A stretch of DNA of 43,485 nucleotides from Oscillospiraceae bacterium (lineage in GTDB: Bacteria > Bacillota > Clostridia > Oscillospirales > Oscillospiraceae). Made by a program: the position numbers and the translations under genes. The notes below the pieces were generated by a model. The model was not told the DNA's origin. It did no database searches and saw only the letters and a list, made by a program, of their open reading frames with translations. The stretch is taken from the NCBI GenBank assembly GCA_022792495.1, contig JAAWBD010000021.1:1-43485 (forward strand), given 5' to 3'. Every line of letters begins with the position of its first letter. Position 1 is the first letter of the stretch. Shown here one piece after another: positions 7,740 through 14,617 of this stretch.

Positions 7740-10139
7740 TCAGTCCCTCTGTCTCGATTCAATCAGTGTGCAGTATTTATTTATTTGCATCTGCTCATAA
7801 GCGTCTAACGAAAGCCTGGATTGAACAAAATGCCTGTTTTTGAAAAAATAGGTTTGTTGTTCACGAAGCGTATCCCCATTTATTTCTTTTTGTTCAAGTT
7901 TTCTAACAGTTATAATCGGAACACCCTTTTCAATCATATCTGCGCCCAATAATGTTTTTGCTCCAATTTCAAAATAACGAATAACTTTGCTTAAATCCAA
8001 AGGTTCCGCTAAAGGCTTACCTGTTAAAACAAATGCGCGGTCGATCAATGTTTCAAATAGGCTCAATATTCGAGGCAGCTGATACTCAATCGTGTCTTTT
8101 ACATCACGAAATATAATACGATAAGTATCATTAACAAATTTGCTGTCAGGCTCATTTGCTTTGTGTAGCTCCGCATATTTATTAAATCGATATTGTAAAA
8201 CTCCTAAATATCCGTTATCAGCATAGTTCTTTGAAAAATATTTGATCGCCGGGATTTGGGTGGGCTTTATCTCCCCAACATCTGCCCAAACTCGCAAAAT
8301 TGAATCAAAGTATCCGCCATTAATAAAATGCAAAATACTTGCTCTTTCTATGCCATAAAAGTTTGGGAGCCTTTGACAGAGTATTTTCAATATTGCCTCT
8401 TGTGTTTTTCGCTCAATCAATCTATTCTGTGAAAACACTGCATCAGGCAAAAGTTGAACATCCAATTCGATAGAAGACTTTCGCTCTTTGTTAATTGGAG
8501 AGACATCCTCAAACTCCACATTTTCCAAATCTAATTCACTCAAAAGTGCCTGGTCACTAAAAATTTTAAAGTCTAAACTGATATCTTCACCAATTTCTAT
8601 TTTTAGAGTATCCTTATCCAAGTAAACAATATTTCCTACAAAGTGACGCAGGTATCTTCCTGCTCGGCCGTTAATATTCAGTAGCAAAAACTTTCTTCCA
8701 GCATCGTTTTCGCCGGAAGGGTTGTTGTAAACAATAACTGTTTTAGCATTTGTATTTACACCTTCAACAATTGTTGAAGTGCAAAATAGAAGCGGTAGCT
8801 GTCGTTGATTAAAAATCGACATAATTTCTCTTTGAAAATATTTGGGGAACTTTCCGTTATGTATCCCAACGCCTCGATTCAATGCATACAAGAAATCCCA
8901 GTGGTTAATTGAAGCCTTACTGCCATTATCGAAATGGCAATTAAAATTCCTGGATACATGATCGATAAACAGCTTGATCTGTTGACTCTGCACCTCTTCC
9001 GCTTCTTCACAAAATGCTCTGGCATACGTTTCTGTATATCCTGGGTATAAGCAAAATACTATTGCAGGGTTATCTATATCAACTTGCAGATACTGGACAA
9101 TATACTTCAGTTTATCTCTCTTTGATTTTTTCCCTGTAGATTGCTGTGTTTCTGTGAATGGGGTTTTGGTATGAATAGTTGTTGTGTGGTAATCAATTCG
9201 GTTCTTAAGCGTAGGCTCAAAGTAAACTTCCAATGGAGTAATTGAGTATTTGCGCAGCATATTCTTAAATCCTGATTTTAGGGTTTTCATACTAATAAAT
9301 GGTCCGGCCAAATAGCATGCTGATGCCATTTGTAGTAAATAATACAGAGCAAGTCTAAAGGCAACCGCTCTATGATTATTTCCACTGCGTTGTTCAAATT
9401 TTTCTCCAGTTACAATTTTTTCTGGAGAATCTTCATCGTTTTCGGAGGCAAAGTCTTCGTCAATTTTATAGATTTCATCATAAAAAAAGAAGTCAATGCA
9501 TAAGTCCGACTTAAGTGCTAAAAGTCTAAGCACACGTTCGGGCGTTAACACAAACACATTACGATCTTCTAACTCTAAATCTCGATATACCGAGTTATGT
9601 ACTTTATATGACAAATTGTGCTTATAAAAGAATTCTGACAGGTCTTCTGTCACTTCCATTAAAAGCGCCACAGTTGGTAAAACAATTATAATATTGTGGT
9701 ATTCATTGCTATGCCGAAATAGGATTTCTTTTAGCAAAAAAGTCTTCCCAAAAGAAGTAGGAGCGCTTAAAAAAAGCCGCTGATTTCCGTCTTCAAATGT
9801 ATCCAATGCTAATTTCTGCATTCGATCCAAAACAAAACCTGTTTCCGTTCTATAGTATTGGGCTATACAGGCCTCCTTCAGAGTTATAATCAAATCACTT
9901 TCAAGGTCTGTAGCATGTAAATTATTCTGTCGATTGTATCCGAAAGTACGTAGCTTTACACTGGCAGCATATAAAACAACTTCCAGATAAGGCAAATCTT
10001 CAGAAGAGATTTCACCATTTTTTCGGATTTCTGAAAGATAGCAAATCAAATTCTTCATTTGCGCAATTTGCTGCTCGGTAAGCTCTGACAAATTAGTTAG
10101 AGACAGGAGTTCTTTCGTTAACTTTTTTGAATCAATCAT
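7740..10139 (-). CDS. hamB: HamB-like superfamily 2 helicase of a Hachiman/AbpAB-type defence system
   Basis: A 799-residue Ski2-like helicase. Seen motifs are Walker A APTSFGKT (126-133), a DEAH variant DEIY (221-224), TSTIVEGVN (454-462) and NINGRAGR (488-495). It overlaps the upstream HamA-like gene by four bases (ATGA), so the two are translationally coupled. In Hachiman, HamB holds the nuclease HamA inactive and releases it on sensing aberrant DNA ends; in E. coli the related AbpA/AbpB pair blocks phage growth. The pair order and sizes fit both names. The gene is AT-rich compared with the backbone, which suggests transfer. The helicase call is firm; the system name depends on the HamA partner. 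Confidence 0.75.
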   Translation of the reverse strand: MIDSKKLTKELLSLTNLSELTEQQIAQMKNLICYLSEIRKNGEISSEDLPYLEVVLYAASVKLRTFGYNRQNNLHATDLESDLIITLKEACIAQYYRTETGFVLDRMQKLALDTFEDGNQRLFLSAPTSFGKTFLLKEILFRHSNEYHNIIIVLPTVALLMEVTEDLSEFFYKHNLSYKVHNSVYRDLELEDRNVFVLTPERVLRLLALKSDLCIDFFFYDEIYKIDEDFASENDEDSPEKIVTGEKFEQRSGNNHRAVAFRLALYYLLQMASACYLAGPFISMKTLKSGFKNMLRKYSITPLEVYFEPTLKNRIDYHTTTIHTKTPFTETQQSTGKKSKRDKLKYIVQYLQVDIDNPAIVFCLYPGYTETYARAFCEEAEEVQSQQIKLFIDHVSRNFNCHFDNGSKASINHWDFLYALNRGVGIHNGKFPKYFQREIMSIFNQRQLPLLFCTSTIVEGVNTNAKTVIVYNNPSGENDAGRKFLLLNINGRAGRYLRHFVGNIVYLDKDTLKIEIGEDISLDFKIFSDQALLSELDLENVEFEDVSPINKERKSSIELDVQLLPDAVFSQNRLIERKTQEAILKILCQRLPNFYGIERASILHFINGGYFDSILRVWADVGEIKPTQIPAIKYFSKNYADNGYLGVLQYRFNKYAELHKANEPDSKFVNDTYRIIFRDVKDTIEYQLPRILSLFETLIDRAFVLTGKPLAEPLDLSKVIRYFEIGAKTLLGADMIEKGVPIITVRKLEQKEINGDTLREQQTYFFKNRHFVQSRLSLDAYEQMQINKYCTLIESRQRD

Positions 10140-11083
10140 TTAATAACCCTCGCATCTAAGAATTTTCTTCGCAAGCCGCTTAGATTACGTACGGGAAAAA
10201 CCAACAGTAGAATCTCAATATTAAGCCCATCATCCTCAAACGCAAAACCATCAAATGCGGTATGGCATTTTCCTTTGATATTCTTTAAAAGCGCCATTTC
10301 ATCGGAATAATCTGATTCATCAGCAATTATTAAACATGGAATTCGAACAGTGATATTCTCCTTCTGGAAGTAGTCATGTACTTTTGAATACAATATTTCC
10401 GGATCTCTTGAATAATCGAAGCAAAAATCATTTATATCATCAATAATCTTTTGAAGTTCCTCAGAACTATCCGATGTTGCTCGCATAATATCAGCCATAA
10501 TCAGCATTGCACTTGAAAAATAGTTGCGCAAGACGCTTTTAGAAATATCTTTCTTTATTCCCCCTAAACAATAGGTCCACTCGCCGGTCTTAACTTGTCC
10601 TATCCACATATACTTCCTTCCGTTTTCTACAGAAAAGAGCATACTATCATAGCCCTTAATTTCGTGACCAGTTCGTTTTCCATCCGGTTCTTCTTTGGGA
10701 TATCTTTCTAAATACTTTACTCTGGAATATAGCATCTGAATATGGCTAAAAAAACATTTCACAAAGCTATCCAAGGCAAGTTCTCCAAGCAAGCCATCTG
10801 CCAGCTTTTCTGTTTTGGGAACACGACTTTCATAGACGTTACGTGCCGCATCCCTTAGCGCATCAAAATGCCCACGATTGTACTCTTTTTCAATCTCCGC
10901 TTTCTCATACGCATAGAACACAATACTATCAAACATCAAATCTGAAAATTGCTGTTCAAAATCTATATCTGTACTATGGTGGTATGGGTGGATTTCAAAT
11001 ATATCAGTATAGGGTGCATATTGGAGTACAATTGGCTTAATCCGGTTGCCAATACATTCGGCAAAAATTTGAGATGCGTCCAT
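10136..11083 (-). CDS. hamA: HamA-like (DUF1837) nuclease-fold effector of a Hachiman/AbpAB-type system
   Basis: A 315-residue protein. The middle carries a DUF1837-like restriction-fold pattern: LLGELALDSF (Glu101), KGYDSMLF (Asp146) and MWIGQVKTG (Gln163, Lys165), an order of acidic residue, Asp and (E/Q)xK typical of PD-(D/E)XK nucleases. HamA proteins of Hachiman and AbpA of E. coli share this fold and are always next to a helicase, as here. ATG 11083 follows AAGGAGG with six-base spacing; a TTG at 11104 is less likely. A terminator-like hairpin sits just upstream. Glu is replaced by Gln in the last motif, which is tolerated in related families such as Mrr. Family assignment is by motif only. 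Confidence 0.65.
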   Translation of the reverse strand: MDASQIFAECIGNRIKPIVLQYAPYTDIFEIHPYHHSTDIDFEQQFSDLMFDSIVFYAYEKAEIEKEYNRGHFDALRDAARNVYESRVPKTEKLADGLLGELALDSFVKCFFSHIQMLYSRVKYLERYPKEEPDGKRTGHEIKGYDSMLFSVENGRKYMWIGQVKTGEWTYCLGGIKKDISKSVLRNYFSSAMLIMADIMRATSDSSEELQKIIDDINDFCFDYSRDPEILYSKVHDYFQKENITVRIPCLIIADESDYSDEMALLKNIKGKCHTAFDGFAFEDDGLNIEILLLVFPVRNLSGLRRKFLDARVIK

Positions 11084-11120
11084 TGTATCCTCCTTAACAA
11101 ACAACTACCCATTCCGATTA

Positions 11121-11150
11121 TAAAAATGCCCTGCCGCCTGGCAGGGCATT
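11121..11150 (-). terminator. Terminator-like hairpin directly upstream of hamA
   Basis: AATGCCCTGCC and its complement form an 11-bp stem with a four-base loop (GCCT). On the minus strand it is followed by TTTTTATAAT, so it would act as a terminator or attenuator 38 bases before the hamA start codon. The T-run also contains a TATAAT that could be a -10 box; the matching -35 (CTGCCA, 16-base spacer) would lie inside the hairpin. Confidence 0.6.
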
Positions 11151-11310
11151 GGGTTTATATAGCCATACTGCCAAGGCCAATTACAACACTGACAGCGTTG
11201 TCCATAATAATAGCATATTCAGTCAAAAAAGGCAAGAAAATGATAAATGCACACAATTATTATTTTATTTACTTCGTGCATTGCGAGTGCTCTGGCAGAG
11301 GAATTTCTGT

Positions 11311-11328
11311 TTCCTTGTTTATAGCGAG
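11311..11328 (+). repeat. Right copy of an 18-bp direct repeat flanking the defence island
   Basis: TTCCTTGTTTATAGCGAG, 17 of 18 identical to 291-308 in direct orientation. It may be an end of an older insertion nested inside the larger element. Statistical support is weak on its own. Confidence 0.35.
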
Positions 11329-11403
11329 GTATCTGTTGCCCCTCTCGCAGAAAGGACTTGCATAACTCATCCCCCAGAGTTACAATCCAACCAGCAGAAA
11401 CGC

Positions 11404-11460
11404 AAAACGCTTCCCGGGATGGGCGGTGAAAATCACCACCCCAGGCCGGGAAGCATTTTT
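11404..11460. terminator. Long imperfect terminator-type hairpin
   Basis: AAAACGCTTCCCGG pairs with CCGGGAAGCATTTTT, with an inner GGTGAAAATCACC stem, ending in a five-T run on the plus strand and a shorter one on the minus strand. No gene end is close on either side, so it may be left from a lost gene. Confidence 0.55.
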
Positions 11461-11594
11461 GACCACATATTCTGCCACAGTTGGGGCTGCAGTACATGGA
11501 AAACCCATGGTTAAAGAGTTCTAAAGAGCATATCAAATGGAGCAAAAACGGCTATAAACATCCAAAAAATGTTATAAAAAAGTTCTCTGTGTTC

Positions 11595-11636
11595 TTTGGG
11601 ATCAAGAGACCGGGTGTTCGAGTCGCCCCGATTGGA
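11595..11636 (+). other. 3'-half tRNA fragment resembling tRNA-Pro(UGG), probable att site
   Basis: The stretch starts with an anticodon-loop-like TTTGGGA (anticodon TGG), then TCAAG, a five-base variable region AGACC, and a complete T-arm: GGGTG (11612-11616), TTCGAGT (11617-11623), CGCCC (11624-11628), all pairing. A seven-base acceptor-like strand and an A follow, but no CCA. The bases before it do not form a D-arm or the other half of the anticodon stem, so this is a fragment, not a gene. A terminator follows directly, as after a real tRNA. Elements that integrate in tRNA genes leave exactly such a 3' fragment at the distal end. Confidence 0.5.
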
Positions 11637-11640
11637 TTAG

Positions 11641-11679
11641 TGACCCCTTTGAATATTCTGATTTGGAGGGGTCATTTTT
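11641..11679 (+). terminator. Rho-independent terminator after the tRNA fragment
   Basis: TGACCCCT and AGGGGTCA form the stem, followed by TTTTT. Its place four bases after the tRNA-like fragment suggests it is the native terminator of the target tRNA gene. Confidence 0.75.
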
Positions 11680-11836
11680 ATCTAAGCTACCTCCTTTTTC
11701 AATATATCTAATCAGTTATTGCGCTTTGCATGGTTGCAGAGGCAGTATACTGCTTTACTGCTGCCTGCAAGGAATGCTTCCACCTCACCTTTTAAAAAAT
11801 AGAACATGCATCATCATCTATACTGTCCATCACTGT

Positions 11837-11879
11837 AAAAAGAGGAGGATCCTGCCCTAGGCAAGATCCTCCTCTTTTT
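11837..11879. terminator. Bidirectional terminator after the M20 peptidase gene
   Basis: AAAAAGAGGAGGATC (11837-11851) pairs perfectly with GATCCTCCTCTTTTT (11865-11879). It lies six bases past the stop of the leftward peptidase gene and also guards against read-through from the island side. Confidence 0.9.
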
Positions 11880-11884
11880 ACGGC

Positions 11885-13048
11885 CTATCCCATCTCCTGC
11901 TCCAGATAGCGGAGATAGAGACTTGTGATCTCCTCCAGGGAGGAGAAGGTGATGTATTCGTTGCTCTGATGGGCCAGGGCGTCATCGCCAGGGCCCAGGA
12001 TCAGGAAGGGGATCTGATAGTGAGGCACTAGCTGGGACGCGTCGGTATAGAAGATGGTGCCCCGAAGCTGGTCGCTGAGACCCAGAGACCGAGCCGCGGC
12101 CTGCATATCCAGAACCAGGGGATCCTCCTCCGAAACACCCACAGCAGGGCGGTCATTAAGGGTCTCGACCGTGATCTTCAGCGGCGAGTTGGCCTGGCAG
12201 AGCTCCTCCGCGATCCGGCAGGCCTTCTCCATGATATCCCTGTTGCTCTGGCCGGGGATCGTGCGGATATCCATCTCCAGCGTTGCCTCCGGCGGGATGA
12301 TATTGGTCATCACCCCGCCGTGAAGGTTTGTAATGGCAGCGGTGGTGTGGCCAAAGAGAGGATGCTCTGTCTCCATATCCAAGCTCCCCTTCAGCGTCTC
12401 TGCAAAGTGCACCAGTAGCTCAATAGCATTGACCCCCAGATCTGGGCGGGAGCCGTGGCTTTGCACTCCCCTTGCCGTTGCCCGGAGCCAAAGCGCCCCC
12501 TTCTCCCCCAGGCTGATCTGCCCCTTGGTAGGCTCGGCGATGATGAGGCGTGAGACCCCGGTCAGGATATTCTCTTCCGCTATGGCGCCAGCGCCCATCC
12601 CTCCCTTCTCCTCATCCGCTGTATAGCAGAAATATAGGTCGTGGACAGGGGTGATCCCCTGCTCCAGGAAATAGAGCGCCACCGCAGTCATGGCGACAAC
12701 ACCGCCCTTCATATCCGCCGCGCCTCGGGCATAGACCCGATCCCCCTCCACTGTGGGACAGGCGGGATCTGTGCGCCAGCTGCCCTTGTCTCCATAGGCC
12801 ACCGTATCCAGATGCCCGGCAAAGGCCAAACCATTCCCCGTCTCCCGCCCGGGGATGTGGACGATCAGAGAGGCCCGGTTCTCCCCATGGGGCAGGAGCC
12901 GGTAATCTGTCCCCTTGGGGAACAGGCCGATCAGGTGATCGGCCAGAGTGGCCTCGTTCCCGGCAGGCTGACAGGTGTTAATGGAAAGAATATCCATCAG
13001 GATCTCCCGGGCCCGGGCAAGATAGAGCTTGCAGTTTGGAATATCCAC
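11885..13048 (-). CDS. M20-family metallopeptidase (ArgE/DapE type)
   Basis: A 387-residue zinc hydrolase of the ArgE/DapE/carboxypeptidase group. Metal ligands are visible in order: GHLDTV, ARGAADMKGG, ADEEKGGMG, IAEPT and the late AHQSNEY. A lid or dimerisation domain sits in the middle, with RGVQSHGSRP. The start is taken as GTG 13048, which follows GGAGG by eight bases; a longer frame to 13171 overlaps the preceding gene and lacks support. It lies 13 bases after the stop of the amidohydrolase gene, so both probably form one operon that deacylates or hydrolyses an N-substituted amino acid or dipeptide. The substrate cannot be read from sequence. Confidence 0.85.
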   Translation of the reverse strand: MDIPNCKLYLARAREILMDILSINTCQPAGNEATLADHLIGLFPKGTDYRLLPHGENRASLIVHIPGRETGNGLAFAGHLDTVAYGDKGSWRTDPACPTVEGDRVYARGAADMKGGVVAMTAVALYFLEQGITPVHDLYFCYTADEEKGGMGAGAIAEENILTGVSRLIIAEPTKGQISLGEKGALWLRATARGVQSHGSRPDLGVNAIELLVHFAETLKGSLDMETEHPLFGHTTAAITNLHGGVMTNIIPPEATLEMDIRTIPGQSNRDIMEKACRIAEELCQANSPLKITVETLNDRPAVGVSEEDPLVLDMQAAARSLGLSDQLRGTIFYTDASQLVPHYQIPFLILGPGDDALAHQSNEYITFSSLEEITSLYLRYLEQEMG

Positions 13049-13061
13049 CTTCAGCACCTCC

Positions 13062-14411
13062 TCATTCACGGAAAAACATGGATAGCTCCCCCACTCCGGT
13101 ACGGGTGAGCATCCCATAACGGCTGATCCAGCCTCCGGCGCCCTGGTTCCGGCGGACGGCACGGTTTTCAAAGGCCACGACCCTTCCGTTGACCAGCGTA
13201 TAGGTGGCCAGCTTATCCTCCGGATCGATCACGGTAACATTGGCCAGGGCCTGGGGCCCCAGATGTCCCACCTTTTCCGTAAAGAAGGGGTTCCCAGTCC
13301 GCTTGGCCAGCAGGGCGGCGGGATTGGCGGTCATGGTGGCCACCGCGTCGGAAAGAGACAATACCCCCATCTCCGCCAGCTCCAAAATGGCGGGAATATT
13401 ATCCCGGGTGTCGCCAAAGCCCTTCATTGTGGCATCATTCTGACCATCGGAGATCAGAATACGAACCTGCCCATCAGAGAGGGCGTCATAGGCCAGCCTT
13501 TGGGCCTCTAGCGGCAGCTGCAGTCCCTCCCGGCTGCCCCCGCCGCGGCGGAGCATGGAGGTGACGAATTCAGCGGTGATGGTCTCTCCATCCACCAGCT
13601 CCAGAACGGCTTTCAGCCCCTCTACTCCAGGGGAATGGGTACCACAGCCGGCGGCGGTCGCATGGGCCAGATGGAGGGGGCGGCCCTTGGAAAGGCCCAC
13701 CAACCGGCGGGCATGTTCCGGATCCTGAGTATGGCTCATGTAGACAAGCCCGGCCTGGGAGGTAATGCTGAATATCCTGTCGATATTCTCATCCGACATG
13801 ATAAAATGTCCCATATGATCCTTGATCCCGATAACAAAGGGGGCCAGGGTATTGGTGATGGGGTTTCGGGTCATTTTCCTCCCCGCCACCTCCGCCGGTA
13901 GCTCCCCCCGGAACATGGCGGTCAGCTCATCCACAGTCAGTTGGGTGGACAGTACATTCCCCGCTCCCAGGTAGACCCCCAGATTCATGGGAACTCCCCG
14001 ATCCACCTCCGCCCCCAGCAAGGCGGGGGCCATAAAGGTATTTCCCGCCCCGGGGGAGAGCCCCATGGTCACACCGTCCTCCACCGCGCAGCGGATGGGA
14101 TCGGTGCTGACCTCAAAAAGATCCCCCAAATGCAGATGCATATCAATGAGCCCCGGAACCACCAGCAGCCCGGAGCAGTCGACGACCACATCCCCCCGCT
14201 CCGGGCGGATCTCCGGAGAAATCTCCTCCACAACATCGCCCCGGATGGCCAGATCCAGGATCCCATCGATCCCATTCTTTGGATCTATCACTCGGCCAAA
14301 CCGCAAGAGCGTCCGACCGCCGTCATGGGAAAGCGCGTAGGGCTCATGGACAGCCCCCGCCCGTACGGTGGGAAGGAGCTCTCCCAGATAGGGTACATTT
14401 GCCGGGTACAT
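13062..14411 (-). CDS. Amidohydrolase-superfamily metal-dependent hydrolase
   Basis: A 449-residue TIM-barrel hydrolase. An N-terminal beta-sandwich strand leads to PGLIDMHLHLG (the HxH metal motif), followed by IGIKDHMGH, MSHTQDPEHA (His), LHLAHATAAG (His) and ISDGQND (Asp), the ligand order of the dihydroorotase/D-aminoacylase/isoaspartyl-dipeptidase group. A C-terminal stretch NVTVIDPEDKLATYTLVNGR rebuilds the sandwich domain. ATG 14411 follows AGGAGG. First gene of a two-gene operon with the M20 peptidase, and divergent from the UvrA-like gene across a 206-base gap. Possible substrates include hydantoins, N-acyl amino acids or unusual dipeptides; none can be preferred. Confidence 0.8.
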   Translation of the reverse strand: MYPANVPYLGELLPTVRAGAVHEPYALSHDGGRTLLRFGRVIDPKNGIDGILDLAIRGDVVEEISPEIRPERGDVVVDCSGLLVVPGLIDMHLHLGDLFEVSTDPIRCAVEDGVTMGLSPGAGNTFMAPALLGAEVDRGVPMNLGVYLGAGNVLSTQLTVDELTAMFRGELPAEVAGRKMTRNPITNTLAPFVIGIKDHMGHFIMSDENIDRIFSITSQAGLVYMSHTQDPEHARRLVGLSKGRPLHLAHATAAGCGTHSPGVEGLKAVLELVDGETITAEFVTSMLRRGGGSREGLQLPLEAQRLAYDALSDGQVRILISDGQNDATMKGFGDTRDNIPAILELAEMGVLSLSDAVATMTANPAALLAKRTGNPFFTEKVGHLGPQALANVTVIDPEDKLATYTLVNGRVVAFENRAVRRNQGAGGWISRYGMLTRTGVGELSMFFRE

Positions 14412-14543
14412 CTTTATCGCCTCCTGCCTGCGTTTTTCCTATTGTAGCATAAACCCAGGAAAAAGAACAGAAGGAAGGGAAAAATGATGGGAGAAATTCC
14501 ATTCTAAATATTTCCCTCTTCCCCTCCTTTTTCTCCCATCTTC

Positions 14544-14572
14544 TTGTAATTCTCTCCATTTTCGATTATGCT
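14544..14572 (+). promoter_or_regulatory. Sigma-A-type promoter for the UvrA-like gene
   Basis: TTGTAA, a 17-base spacer and TATGCT lie 46 bases before the start codon, in an AT-rich pocket of a GC-rich region. Confidence 0.5.
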
Positions 14573-14617
14573 AAAGGAAACCGCCCATACCTTCCCATTC
14601 CAAAAGGAGAATTCACC

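Larger units (their letters stand above)
11151..11836. other. Gene-free, structured junction between island and backbone
   Basis: About 690 bases with no credible gene: open frames here have poor starts and cross hairpins. It contains, left to right, the right copy of the 18-bp repeat (11311-11328), a long imperfect hairpin (11404-11460), an AT-rich inverted repeat around 11554-11577 (TATAAACAT and ATGTTATA), a 3'-half tRNA fragment (11595-11636) and its terminator (11641-11679). Base composition changes from AT-rich to GC-rich after it. Confidence 0.6.

Noticed and set aside
11219..11545. A 108-codon minus-strand frame and overlapping plus-strand frames upstream of hamA
   Set aside because: They cross a long hairpin, have poor starts and mixed low-complexity sequence; the region is better read as non-coding.
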